DNA from: Acrocarpospora phusangensis
GTDB taxonomy: Bacteria; Actinomycetota; Actinomycetes; Streptosporangiales; Streptosporangiaceae
DNA length: 64,000 nt
Assembly: GCF_016862995.1 (NCBI RefSeq)
Contig: NZ_BOOA01000001.1
Location: 62,001 to 126,000, forward strand
Reading direction: 5' to 3'
The position numbers were made by a program, and so were the translations under genes. The notes beneath the pieces were generated by a model that saw nothing but the letters and a program-made list of their open reading frames with translations, had not been told where the DNA came from and made no database searches. The first letter of the stretch is position 1. The number at the start of each line of letters is the position of its first letter. Positions 50,973-59,289 of the stretch are shown piece after piece.

Positions 50973-52147
50973 CGCGGGCCTACCAGGTGTTCGATGCGGA
51001 TACGGGCTTCGGCGGGCCCTGCCGCCGGATCGAGATCGCCGGTGATCTTCCGGCAGCGTTCCAGGTAACCGGTGTCGGCGACCGCGGCCGCCACCGCGGC
51101 CGAGACCTCCCCGGGGTTCCAGCGGCTGCTCGGCAGCCAGGCGGCCAGCCCGGCCCCGGCCAGCCGGGCCGCGTTGTCGGGCCGGTCGACCGTGTCGGCC
51201 AGGATGACCTGCGGGACGCCCGCCGCCAGGCCGCGGGTGAGGGTGCCGACGCCGCCGTGGTGGACCAGTGCCGAGACTTTGGGCACGACCTCGCGGAACG
51301 GCAGGCGCGGGAACCAGGTCATGCCGCCGGGCAGCGGATCGGGCAGCAGGTCGGCGTGGCGCGCCACCAGCATCACCCGCCGGCCCGCGCAGCCGCCGAC
51401 CGCGGCCTCGTAGAACCCGCGGTCCTGCATGCGGCTGGTGCCGCCGGTCAGCAGCACCGGGCGTTCGGCCAGCAGTTCCTCCGCCGCGGCGGGCAGCGTC
51501 TCCCCCGGGCTCTCGTCCGGCACCACGAACCCGGTCCGTACGACCCGGGCCGGGGTGCGCAGCCCCGCCTCGTCGAACCACTCCGGCCACAGGCCGAGCT
51601 CCAGGTCGACCTCCCTGAACCAGGCCCGCCAGTCGGTGACAGGGTTCAGGCCGAGGTCTCGGCGGACGGTGTCCATGCCGGGCGCGAGCTGCGTCCGGCA
51701 GCTGTGCACGGCCATGCCGACCAGCATCAGCTGGGACGGGGAGAGCGCCACCCACACGGCGGGCGCGCCCAGCAGTTCGGCGGCGAACCGTACGGAGAAG
51801 GTGGAGGTGTGCCGACCGATCAGGACCGTGTCGCCGGGTCTGTGCCGGGCGGCCATCTCCCTGACCTCCCAGGCGAGCTGCCCGTAGAGGCCGTGGCGGC
51901 GGAACAGGTCGGCCCAGGACAGGTCGCGGGTGCCGATGAGGGCCGTGGTGTCCGCCATGTGCCGCGCGTAGCCCGCGTCGGTGTCGACGGCGACGAAGTC
52001 CAGCCCGGCGCGGGCGGCGCGCTCCGCGAAGGGCGCGTGCGAGAACAGCGTGACGTCATGGCCCGCCCGCCGCAGCTCCCCGCCGAGGCGGATGAAGGGG
52101 AGCACGTCCCCGTCCGTGCCCTGGGTGGACATCAGCATTGTCGCCAC
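50969..52147 (-). CDS. Glycosyltransferase, UGT/GT1 (MGT) type, in the NRPS operon
   Basis: 392 residues. GT-B fold of the macrolide/glycopeptide glycosyltransferase group: N-terminal MSTQGTDGDVLPFIRLGGEL (acceptor side), C-terminal HHGGVGTLTRGLAAGVPQVI and ADTVDRPDNAARLAGAG (nucleotide-sugar side). It probably glycosylates the peptide or its carrier-bound precursor. It is 18 bases downstream of the stand-alone C-domain gene and overlaps the C-A-PCP gene. Confidence 0.9.
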   Translation of the reverse strand: MATMLMSTQGTDGDVLPFIRLGGELRRAGHDVTLFSHAPFAERAARAGLDFVAVDTDAGYARHMADTTALIGTRDLSWADLFRRHGLYGQLAWEVREMAARHRPGDTVLIGRHTSTFSVRFAAELLGAPAVWVALSPSQLMLVGMAVHSCRTQLAPGMDTVRRDLGLNPVTDWRAWFREVDLELGLWPEWFDEAGLRTPARVVRTGFVVPDESPGETLPAAAEELLAERPVLLTGGTSRMQDRGFYEAAVGGCAGRRVMLVARHADLLPDPLPGGMTWFPRLPFREVVPKVSALVHHGGVGTLTRGLAAGVPQVILADTVDRPDNAARLAGAGLAAWLPSSRWNPGEVSAAVAAAVADTGYLERCRKITGDLDPAAGPAEARIRIEHLVGPR

Positions 52148-52165
52148 GGCGGATCTCCCTTCGTC

Positions 52166-53419
52166 CTATCCGGCCGCGCCCGCCACGACCAGCGACTCCA
52201 TCCCGCGTAACAGCGTCTCCAGGTCCCCGGCCCGCAGGTAGCGGGTGTCGGCGGTCACCATGATCTTCAGCTGTCCCGGGTCGCCGGTGACGTGCACGCA
52301 GAACCGGCAGTTCAGCTCGTCCAGCCCGCTCTCCGGCTCCACCACGGTCTCGCCGGACCCCGTCCCGGCGGGGATCGGCACCCCGGTCGTCTCCGCCGAC
52401 CGCTGGTCGTTGAAGCAGCACAGCGGGTCTCCCCCGCCGAGCCTGGCGTTGAGCGCCGCCTGGTCGTAGTAGGCGTGCCGGTACGCGCGGAGCGCCGCCG
52501 CCCTGGCCCCCGCCATCAGCTCGTTGAAGTCGGCCGGGCCGGAGTCCACCACGAGCAGGCCGAGCTGGGCGAGCGAGGTGACCACCTCGCTGTGCCGGGC
52601 CAGGAAACGGTTGTTGACCAGCGGCGTCATGGCCGACCTGGGCCGCCCGGCCGCCCGGCCCACCAGCGCGCAGGCGGCCACCAGCAGGATGGTGGAGCCG
52701 TTGACGCCGTGGCGCTGGGCCAGCACCCGGGAGGCCCTGTCCATGGCCGGCGAGAAGATCACCGCCCGCTGGTAGCGGGGGCCCTCCGCGGCGGGCAGCG
52801 GCCGGTCGAGCAGCGGCCCGCCGAGGGACTGCGCCACCCAGAAGTCCAGGGCGCGCTCGCTGCGGGAGACGTCCGGACCCGACTGGGCGGCGACGAGGTC
52901 CCGCAGCTGCTCCGGCTCGCCGGGGGGCGCGCCGCGCAGCAGGGTCAGCCGCAGGTCCCTGACCACCAGGTCGGCCGCGTACCCGTCGGCGGCGACGTGG
53001 CAGAAGACCAGGAGCACCTCGCGGACCCGGTCGTCCGCCACCACCAGGGCCGCCCGGAGCGGCCAGTCCTCGGCGAACTCGAACCTGAGCCCCTCCAGGC
53101 GCTCCACCTCGGCGGCCGACTCCACGATCTCGACCGGGATCTCCCCGCCGCCCCCCACCACCTGGTACGGCTCGCCGCCCGCGTCCCGCCGTACGCGCGT
53201 GCGCAGCGAGTCGTGGCGGGCCACCACGACGCCGAGCGCGCGTACGACGGTGGCCACGTCGGCGGCGGGCGCGCCACGCGGGACCGGCACCACCCTGCTG
53301 AAGTTGAAGTACCGGTCCGCGGCCGGGCCGACGTGGGTGATCGCCCCCCAGATGGAGCGCTGGCCCCAGGCGAGCTCGCCGGTCCAGTCCTGTTCGCCCG
53401 TGTGGAACTGTGCCCGCAT
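52166..53419 (-). CDS. Stand-alone condensation-domain protein
   Basis: 417 residues, a single C domain without adenylation or carrier. The active-site motif HHxxxDG is CHVAADG at 140-146, so the first His is Cys but the catalytic second His (141) and Asp145 are kept. N-terminal LAWGQRSIWGAITHVGP is the C-domain start. It may link an acyl or amino group from the C-PCP protein to the glycine-type module, or release or cyclise the product. It starts four bases after the C-PCP stop. Confidence 0.85.
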   Translation of the reverse strand: MRAQFHTGEQDWTGELAWGQRSIWGAITHVGPAADRYFNFSRVVPVPRGAPAADVATVVRALGVVVARHDSLRTRVRRDAGGEPYQVVGGGGEIPVEIVESAAEVERLEGLRFEFAEDWPLRAALVVADDRVREVLLVFCHVAADGYAADLVVRDLRLTLLRGAPPGEPEQLRDLVAAQSGPDVSRSERALDFWVAQSLGGPLLDRPLPAAEGPRYQRAVIFSPAMDRASRVLAQRHGVNGSTILLVAACALVGRAAGRPRSAMTPLVNNRFLARHSEVVTSLAQLGLLVVDSGPADFNELMAGARAAALRAYRHAYYDQAALNARLGGGDPLCCFNDQRSAETTGVPIPAGTGSGETVVEPESGLDELNCRFCVHVTGDPGQLKIMVTADTRYLRAGDLETLLRGMESLVVAGAAG

Positions 53420-53423
53420 CCGG

Positions 53424-54914
53424 TCAGGCCCCGGCGTCGCGGGAGGCCTGCGCGACGGCTTCGGCCACGCCCACCACGGTCGGGTTGTCGAAGAACACGT
53501 CCATGGGCAGCTCCACGTCGTACTGCTTGCCGATCCTGGCGATGATGTTGATGATCGAGATCGAGTGCCCGCCCAGGTCGAACAGGTCCTCGTGGGGGCC
53601 GACGTGCTTGAGGCGGAGCACGTCGCACCAGATCCGGGTCACCGCCTCGACGATCTCGGGGGGCGCGGTCGCGATGGCCGCGGCGGGGGCGGGGGCCACC
53701 GCCTGGGCGGCGCGCGCGCCCGCCGACGGCAGGACCAGGTCGGCCAGCGGGGTGTCCGGCGGCTGGCTCAGCACGGCCCGCAGGTCGGTAGCGATGAGCG
53801 CCGCGTCCTCGCCGGAGACCACCCGGGGGTCGTGGCGCAGCCAGGCTTCCAGTGTGCCGGGGCCGCCCGCGCCCTCGATCGCCTGAAGGTGCAGCGCGCC
53901 GCGGGCGCCGCCGTTGAACATCGCCCAGTCCACGGTCACGGCCAGGCCGGGGAAGCCGGGGTCGGGCCCGCGCCGCCGGTAGCTCACCGAGACCGGGGTG
54001 AGCGAGCCGCGCGGGGACAGGCCGCCGAGGGCCCGGGCCAGCGGCACCTCGCGGAAGGCGTAGACGGCGCGCAGCTCCTCGCGTACCTGGTGGGCCAGCT
54101 CGCGGAAGGTGCCGCCCGGCTCGGGACGGCAGACCACGGGCAGCTCGTTGACCAGCAGGCCCACGGTCTCGGCCGTGTCCCCGCCGCGGGTGGAGAGGTC
54201 CACCGAGATGATCGGCTCGCGGGCGCCGTACCGGTGGAGCAGGGCGTGCAGGGCGGCCAGGACGCGCTCGAACGTGGTGACGCCCAGGTCGCCGGCGTCG
54301 GGCAGGCCGGAGAGGGCCGCCACGCTGCCGCCCGGTCCCGGCCGCCGGGACGCGGTGATCTGGCCGGCGGGCGTGTAGACCTCGAACTGGTCCCGCCACC
54401 GGGACTTCCAGAAGGTCTCGGCCGCCGGCAGCGCCTCCTCGACGCGCTGCGCCTCGGCCTGGATCGCCTCCCCGTACGGCGGCGCGGCGGGCCTGGTCGG
54501 GCGGCCCGCGTACGCGTCGGCGAGGTCGCGGACCAGGATGTCCTTGGACATGCCGTCGAAGACCAGGTGGTGGGCGATGAACAGGAGCCGGTGCCGGTCC
54601 GGCCCGGTCTCGGTCAGGGTGAAACGGGCGAGCGGGCCGTACCGGACGTCGAAGTCCGGGGGCTGCTCGGGGCCGTAGGTCACGGTCGGCGGGTCGGAGG
54701 CGCGGACGACGCGTAACTCACCGTCGCCCTCCTGGAACGCCGAGCCGAGGAGTTCGTGGCGCTCCAGCACGGACGCGCACGCCGCGAGGAGCGCGGGCAC
54801 GTCGAGCGGGCCCTCGAAGGTGATCGCCAGCGGCATCTGGTAGGCGGCGCCGGATCCGGCCAGTTCGTTGATCCACATGCCGCGCTGCAGCGGCGAGGCA
54901 GGGGTGTGAGGCAT
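53424..54914 (-). CDS. NRPS C-PCP didomain protein lacking an adenylation domain
   Basis: 496 residues, first gene of the NRPS operon. The C domain (about 1-390) has HHLVFDG at 115-121; a Pro/Ala-rich linker leads to a PCP with Ser451 in LFDLGGHSISIIN. With no A domain, the PCP must be loaded in trans by an A domain elsewhere, or by the only A domain of the locus. C-PCP proteins occur as initiating or shuttle modules in some peptide and siderophore pathways. The promoter with a CebR-like operator lies directly upstream. Confidence 0.88.
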   Translation of the reverse strand: MPHTPASPLQRGMWINELAGSGAAYQMPLAITFEGPLDVPALLAACASVLERHELLGSAFQEGDGELRVVRASDPPTVTYGPEQPPDFDVRYGPLARFTLTETGPDRHRLLFIAHHLVFDGMSKDILVRDLADAYAGRPTRPAAPPYGEAIQAEAQRVEEALPAAETFWKSRWRDQFEVYTPAGQITASRRPGPGGSVAALSGLPDAGDLGVTTFERVLAALHALLHRYGAREPIISVDLSTRGGDTAETVGLLVNELPVVCRPEPGGTFRELAHQVREELRAVYAFREVPLARALGGLSPRGSLTPVSVSYRRRGPDPGFPGLAVTVDWAMFNGGARGALHLQAIEGAGGPGTLEAWLRHDPRVVSGEDAALIATDLRAVLSQPPDTPLADLVLPSAGARAAQAVAPAPAAAIATAPPEIVEAVTRIWCDVLRLKHVGPHEDLFDLGGHSISIINIIARIGKQYDVELPMDVFFDNPTVVGVAEAVAQASRDAGA

Positions 54915-54985
54915 TCGTACCCTCCATCGGACGGGAAGAGACCGCCCGTACCGGAGCTTTCGAGAACGCCTGCGTACCCGACCGG

Positions 54986-55035
54986 TGGGAACGCTCCCAC
55001 GGCAAGAGGGTAGGATTCGGGATCTCGACCGTCAA
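54986..55035 (-). promoter_or_regulatory. NRPS operon promoter with CebR-like operator
   Basis: On the minus strand TTGACG (55030-55035), a 17-base spacer and TACCCT (55007-55012) form a promoter. The palindrome TGGGAACGCTCCCA (54986-54999), one base from the CebR box TGGGAGCGCTCCCA, starts at the predicted transcription start. It is about 70 bases before the C-PCP start and also lies upstream of the divergent GH15 gene. Confidence 0.65.
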
Positions 55036-55129
55036 GCTACTGCGGAGTACCCGTATCGCCGGGAAGATCTGCCGCCATTTGACCCTCGCCTGAGGCAGCA
55101 CCGCGTACGTCATGCGTAGTTTGAGGTGC

Positions 55130-56953
55130 ATGAGCACTCCGGACGAGGCAGCGGGGGCGCGTTACCTGCCGATCGGGGAGCACGGCCTCATCGGCGACCT
55201 GCGCACGGTCGCCCTGGTGGGGACCAACGGCACGATCGACTGGTACTGCTGCCCCGACTTCGACGCGCCCAGCGTGTTCGGCTCGCTGGTGGACGCCGGG
55301 CGGGGCGGCTCCTTCGAGCTGGCCGCCGACACCCCGGCGGACACCAAGCAGTTCTACTTCCCCGACACCAACGTCCTGATCACCCGGTTCTACGCGCCGG
55401 ACGGCGTGGGCGAGGTGCGGGACTTCATGCCCGTCACCGGCGGCGGCCCCGAGGTGGACCGGCACCGGCTGATCCGGCAGGTGACCTGTGTGCGCGGCAC
55501 CATCCCGTTCCGCGCCCTGATCGCCCCCCGCTTCGAGTACGCGACGCTCCCGCACACCGTGCGGACCACCGAGGGCCACGCCACCTTCGAGTCGGCCAAG
55601 CTGACCCTCAACCTGACCTCCACCGTCCCGTTCGAGACCGACGGGCAGGACGTGCGGGCGCGCTTCACCCTCGCCGAGGGTGAGCAGGCGGTGCTCGCGC
55701 TGGACCAGGTCGGCGACACGATCCAGCCGCGCACCTGCCCGGTCCAGCAGGCGCAGGACCAGTTCCTCGCCACCGTGCGGTACTGGCGGCGCTGGCTGTC
55801 GCAGTCCCGGTACCGGGGCCGGTGGCGGGAGGTGGTGCACCGCTCGGCGCTCACCCTGAAGCTGCTCACCTACGCCCCCAGCGGCGGCATCGTCGCCGCC
55901 CCGACCACCAGCCTGCCCGAGCAGCTCGGCGGCCCCCGCAACTGGGACTACCGCTACGTGTGGATCCGCGACGCCGCGTTCTGCGGCTACGCGCTGCTAC
56001 GGCTCGGCTTCACCGAGGAGGCCGAGGCGTTCATCGACTTCCTCACCCGGCACGCCATGCTCGGCCCCGACTGCCCGACCGGCCCCCTCCAGATCATGTA
56101 CGGCATCGACGGCCGCCGCGACCTCCCCGAACGCGTGCTCCCCCACCTGGAGGGCTACCGGAACTCGGCCCCCGTACGGGTCGGCAACGACGCCGCCGGC
56201 CAGCTCCAGCTGGACATCTACGGCGCGCTCGTGGACGCCCTCTACCTGTACAACAAGTGGGGCCGGCCGATCTCCAGCGAACGCTGGGAGGAGCTGTCCT
56301 GCATCGTCGACTGGATCTGCGCGCACTGGGATCAGCCGGACGAGGGCATCTGGGAGACCCGGGGCGGGCGCAAGAACTTCGTCTACTCGCGGCTGATGTG
56401 CTGGGTCGCCATCGAGCGCGCCATCCGGGTGGCCAACCAGCGCGGGCTGCCCGCCGACATCCCGGCCTGGCAGCGGGTGAGGGACACGATCTACCGGCAG
56501 ATCATGCGATGCGGCTGGTCCGAGGAGGCCGGCGCGTTCGTCCAGCACTTCGACGACGACGTGCTCGACGCCTCGGTGCTGATGATGCCGCTGGCCAAGT
56601 TCGTCGCCCCCACCGACCCGAAGTGGCTGTCCACCCTGGACGCGCTCGGCGACAAGCTGGTCTCCGACTCGCTGGTCTACCGCTACGACCCGGACGTCAG
56701 CCCCGACGGCCTGCCCGGCCGGGAGGGCACCTTCTCGGTCTGCTCGTTCTGGTACGTGGAGGCCCTCGCCCGAGCCGGACGGCTGGACGAGGCCCGCCTC
56801 GCCTTCGAGAAGATGCTCACCTACGCCAACCACGTCGGCCTGTACGCCGAGCAGATCAGCCACACCGGCGAGCAGCTCGGCAACTTCCCGCAGGCCCTCA
56901 CCCACCTGGCGCTGATCAGCGCCGCCTTCAACCTCGACCACGCCCTCGGCTGA
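55130..56953 (+). CDS. Family 15 glycoside hydrolase (trehalase/glucoamylase-like)
   Basis: 607 residues. The N-terminus YLPIGEHGLIGDLRTVALVG with TIDWYCCPDFDAPSVFGSLV is the hallmark of the actinobacterial GH15 group that includes mycobacterial trehalase. The (alpha/alpha)6 catalytic part contains GGPRNWDYRYVWIRDAAFCG and DEGIWETRGG, with the probable catalytic Glu, and ends GNFPQALTHLALISAAFNL. No signal peptide. I chose ATG 55130; a TAGTTT -10-like element ends seven bases before it, so the mRNA may be leaderless. An ATG 18 bases upstream is possible. It is divergent from the NRPS operon across a shared control region. Confidence 0.88.
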   Translation: MSTPDEAAGARYLPIGEHGLIGDLRTVALVGTNGTIDWYCCPDFDAPSVFGSLVDAGRGGSFELAADTPADTKQFYFPDTNVLITRFYAPDGVGEVRDFMPVTGGGPEVDRHRLIRQVTCVRGTIPFRALIAPRFEYATLPHTVRTTEGHATFESAKLTLNLTSTVPFETDGQDVRARFTLAEGEQAVLALDQVGDTIQPRTCPVQQAQDQFLATVRYWRRWLSQSRYRGRWREVVHRSALTLKLLTYAPSGGIVAAPTTSLPEQLGGPRNWDYRYVWIRDAAFCGYALLRLGFTEEAEAFIDFLTRHAMLGPDCPTGPLQIMYGIDGRRDLPERVLPHLEGYRNSAPVRVGNDAAGQLQLDIYGALVDALYLYNKWGRPISSERWEELSCIVDWICAHWDQPDEGIWETRGGRKNFVYSRLMCWVAIERAIRVANQRGLPADIPAWQRVRDTIYRQIMRCGWSEEAGAFVQHFDDDVLDASVLMMPLAKFVAPTDPKWLSTLDALGDKLVSDSLVYRYDPDVSPDGLPGREGTFSVCSFWYVEALARAGRLDEARLAFEKMLTYANHVGLYAEQISHTGEQLGNFPQALTHLALISAAFNLDHALG

Positions 56954-56965
56954 TCGAGGGCGGGC

Positions 56966-57646
56966 TCACTCCACCGGTTCCGACAGGCCGCGCTTGACCG
57001 TGCGGCTGAGGTCGTCGGCGAGGATCTCGGCCGTGCCGGCGGCGATGCCGTCCAGGCCCTGCGCGGCGATCCCGGCCGGGTCCAGCTTGTTCTCCGGGGG
57101 GATGAAGGAGGCCATGTCGGTGTCCATGTAGCCGACGTGCAGGCTGGACACGCGGATGCCCTTGGGGGCCAGCTCCTGCCTGAGCAGGTTGGTCAGCGCC
57201 CAGCCGGCCGCCTTGCCCGCCACGTACGCCCCGGTCTGCGGCATGGGGAACCAGGAGAGCACGGACAGCACGTTGAGGATCGCGCCGCCGCCGTTCGCCT
57301 CGATGACCGGCGCGAACGCGCGGGTGACGTTGAGGGGGCCGAAGTAGTGGGTCTCCATCTCCAGGCGAATGTTGTCCATGTCGCCCTCCAGCACCGAGGT
57401 GCGGGTGGACACGCCCGCGTTGTTGATCAGCAGGGTGACGTCGGTGGCGATCCGGGCCGCCGCGGCGACCGACTCGGGGTCGGTGATGTCCAACTGGAGC
57501 GGCGTCACGCCCGGCACGTCCACGGCCTCCAGCCGGCGGGCGGTGGCGTAGACCCTGGCCCCGCGCTCGACCAACTGCGTGACGAAGTGCCGTCCGAGCC
57601 CCCGGTTACCGCCGGTCACGAGCGCCACGGAGTCTTCGATCTTCAT
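56966..57646 (-). CDS. SDR-family oxidoreductase paired with HxlR regulator
   Basis: 226 residues. It has the cofactor motif TGGNRGLG, LLINNAGVS, catalytic Ser in SVLSWF and Tyr/Lys in YVAGK. A classical NAD(P)-dependent short-chain dehydrogenase of unknown substrate. I chose ATG 57646, with GAGGAAG just upstream, instead of an ATG 15 bases earlier. It is divergent from the HxlR gene, a frequent pairing in which the regulator responds to reactive or quinone-like compounds and induces the SDR. Confidence 0.9.
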   Translation of the reverse strand: MKIEDSVALVTGGNRGLGRHFVTQLVERGARVYATARRLEAVDVPGVTPLQLDITDPESVAAAARIATDVTLLINNAGVSTRTSVLEGDMDNIRLEMETHYFGPLNVTRAFAPVIEANGGGAILNVLSVLSWFPMPQTGAYVAGKAAGWALTNLLRQELAPKGIRVSSLHVGYMDTDMASFIPPENKLDPAGIAAQGLDGIAAGTAEILADDLSRTVKRGLSEPVE

Positions 57647-57722
57647 CGGTCTTCCTCTCACCTGCGAGTACGCCGGTCACCGACGCTACGGCCCGGCCTG
57701 GCTTTGAACAACCAAGTTAGCA

Positions 57723-57732
57723 CCAAGCTTGG
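57723..57732. promoter_or_regulatory. Candidate HxlR operator CCAAGCTTGG
   Basis: A perfect 10-bp palindrome in the SDR/HxlR intergenic region. ACCAAG is also repeated 11 bp upstream. The site is about 30 bases before the HxlR start and 76 before the SDR start, so it could govern both. Confidence 0.45.
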
Positions 57733-57761
57733 ATTAGGCAAGTAAGGGGTAGCCTGGGCGG

Positions 57762-58238
57762 GTGAGAACGACGACGCTCCGTGCCCTGCAGGACGGCAGC
57801 TGCTCGATCCAGCGCAGCCTCGACGTGATCGGGGACCCGTGGACGGTGCTCATCCTGCGGGAGGCGTTCCTGGGCACCACCCGCTTCGGTGACTTCGTCA
57901 CCGCCATCGGCATCTCCACCGACCTGCTCACCGACCGGCTGGCGACCCTCGTCGAGGCGGGGGTCCTGGAGAAGCGGCCGTACAGCGAGCCCGGGAGACG
58001 CTCGCGGTTCGAGTACCTGGTGACCCCCATGGGCGGCGAGCTGCGGGTCGTGCTCGGCGCGCTCCAGCAGTGGGGCGACGCGCACCGGCTGCGGGGCGCG
58101 GCCCCGACCATCGTGCGGCGCAGCCGGGCCACGGGTGAGCGGCTGGAGGTGGCCTTCGTCGGCGAGTCCGGCCAGGCGGTGCCGCTCGACGACGTGACGT
58201 TCGTGCCGTCGGCCGCACAGGCGGTCAGCGGCGGGTGA
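57762..58238 (+). CDS. HxlR-family transcriptional regulator
   Basis: 158 residues from GTG 57762. The winged helix contains CSIQRSLDVIGDPWTVLILR and GISTDLLTDRLATLVEAGVL, diagnostic of HxlR proteins. The Cys near residue 14 is the position used for redox or aldehyde sensing in some relatives. It is divergent from the SDR it probably controls, and its 3' end overlaps that of the convergent glycosyltransferase by 14 bases. Confidence 0.9.
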   Translation: MRTTTLRALQDGSCSIQRSLDVIGDPWTVLILREAFLGTTRFGDFVTAIGISTDLLTDRLATLVEAGVLEKRPYSEPGRRSRFEYLVTPMGGELRVVLGALQQWGDAHRLRGAAPTIVRRSRATGERLEVAFVGESGQAVPLDDVTFVPSAAQAVSGG

Positions 58239-59289
58239 GCAGGGCGGCGTAGAGGTCGAGGTGGGCGCGGGCGGCGGCCCGCCAGGTGTGGCGGAAGGCG
58301 AGCGCGCGGCCCGCGGCGCGCCGGGCCGGGCCGGGGACGTCGGCGGCCTCGCGGATGGCGGCGGCGAAGGCGGGCACGTCGGCCGCGTACCGGGCGGCGT
58401 CCCCGAAGACCTCGCGGAAGACGGGCAGGTCGCGGGTGACCAGGGGCACCCCGGCGGCGAGCGCCTCCATCGCGGCCAGGCCGAAACCCTCCTTGGTGGA
58501 CGGGAAGGCGAACACGGCGGCCCCGGCGACCAGGCCGGGCAAGGCGTCGTGGGCCACCGGGCCGAGGACCAGCGGGCGGACCCCGAGCTCGGCGGCGCGG
58601 GCCTCCCAGGCCGCCCGGTAGTCGCGGTAGTCGAACAGGGTCTCGCCGCCCGCGATCACCAGCCGGCGCCCGGCCGGGTCCAGCGCGTACGCCTCCAGCA
58701 GGTCGAGGGAGCCCTTCCGGGGTTCGATCCCGCCCACGGTCAGCACGTACGGGCCGAGGGTCGCGCGCCACGACTCGCCGGAGGCCGCGGCGAACCTGGC
58801 CGCCTCGACGCCGTTGGGGATGACCGTGGCCGTGATGCCCCATCCGGCGGCCAGTTCGGCGGCGACCGCGCCGGAGACGCAGACGTGCGCCCACGGCCGT
58901 ACGATGGCCCGTTCGTGGCAGGCGGCCAGTTCCGGGGTGGTGAACCGGTCGAGGTGGTGGACCGTGCGGACGCAGGGGCCGGCCGCGTTGGCGCTGATGC
59001 AGTCCTGGGCGTGCACCAGGTCGTACGCGGCGGGGTCGAAGGCGTCGGCGAGCAGGGCGATCGAGCGCAGCACCCGCGTGCCCAGGGGTTCGCCCTCGAC
59101 ATCGGGGCAGGGCACGATCCTGACCCGCACGCGGGGGTCGACCGGCCGGAAGAAGCCCAGGTCGCCGCCCCGGCCGAGGGACCACACGGTCACCTCCGCG
59201 CCCTCCTCGGCCAGGGCCTCGGCGAGCGCGAGCGTGTGCACGACCCCGCCGCGCGGCTTGGTCGAGTACGTGAGCAGCGCGATCCTCAT
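58225..59289 (-). CDS. MSMEG_0565-type family 4 glycosyltransferase
   Basis: 354 residues. GT-B fold: MRIALLTYSTKPRGGVVHTL at the N-terminus, VIPNGVEAARF, VLTVGGIEPRKGSLDLLEAY and the donor-site PSTKEGFGLAAMEALAAGVP. The presence of a radical SAM protein, GNAT/AIR synthase-like protein and nitrilases upstream identifies it as the glycosyltransferase of the nitrogen-starvation cluster known from mycobacteria (MSMEG_0565-0572) and cyanobacteria (sll0783-sll0787). The cluster's product is unknown to me; a glycosylated small molecule is suggested. It overlaps the upstream nitrilase-like gene by ATGA. Confidence 0.87.
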   Translation of the reverse strand: MRIALLTYSTKPRGGVVHTLALAEALAEEGAEVTVWSLGRGGDLGFFRPVDPRVRVRIVPCPDVEGEPLGTRVLRSIALLADAFDPAAYDLVHAQDCISANAAGPCVRTVHHLDRFTTPELAACHERAIVRPWAHVCVSGAVAAELAAGWGITATVIPNGVEAARFAAASGESWRATLGPYVLTVGGIEPRKGSLDLLEAYALDPAGRRLVIAGGETLFDYRDYRAAWEARAAELGVRPLVLGPVAHDALPGLVAGAAVFAFPSTKEGFGLAAMEALAAGVPLVTRDLPVFREVFGDAARYAADVPAFAAAIREAADVPGPARRAAGRALAFRHTWRAAARAHLDLYAALLTRR

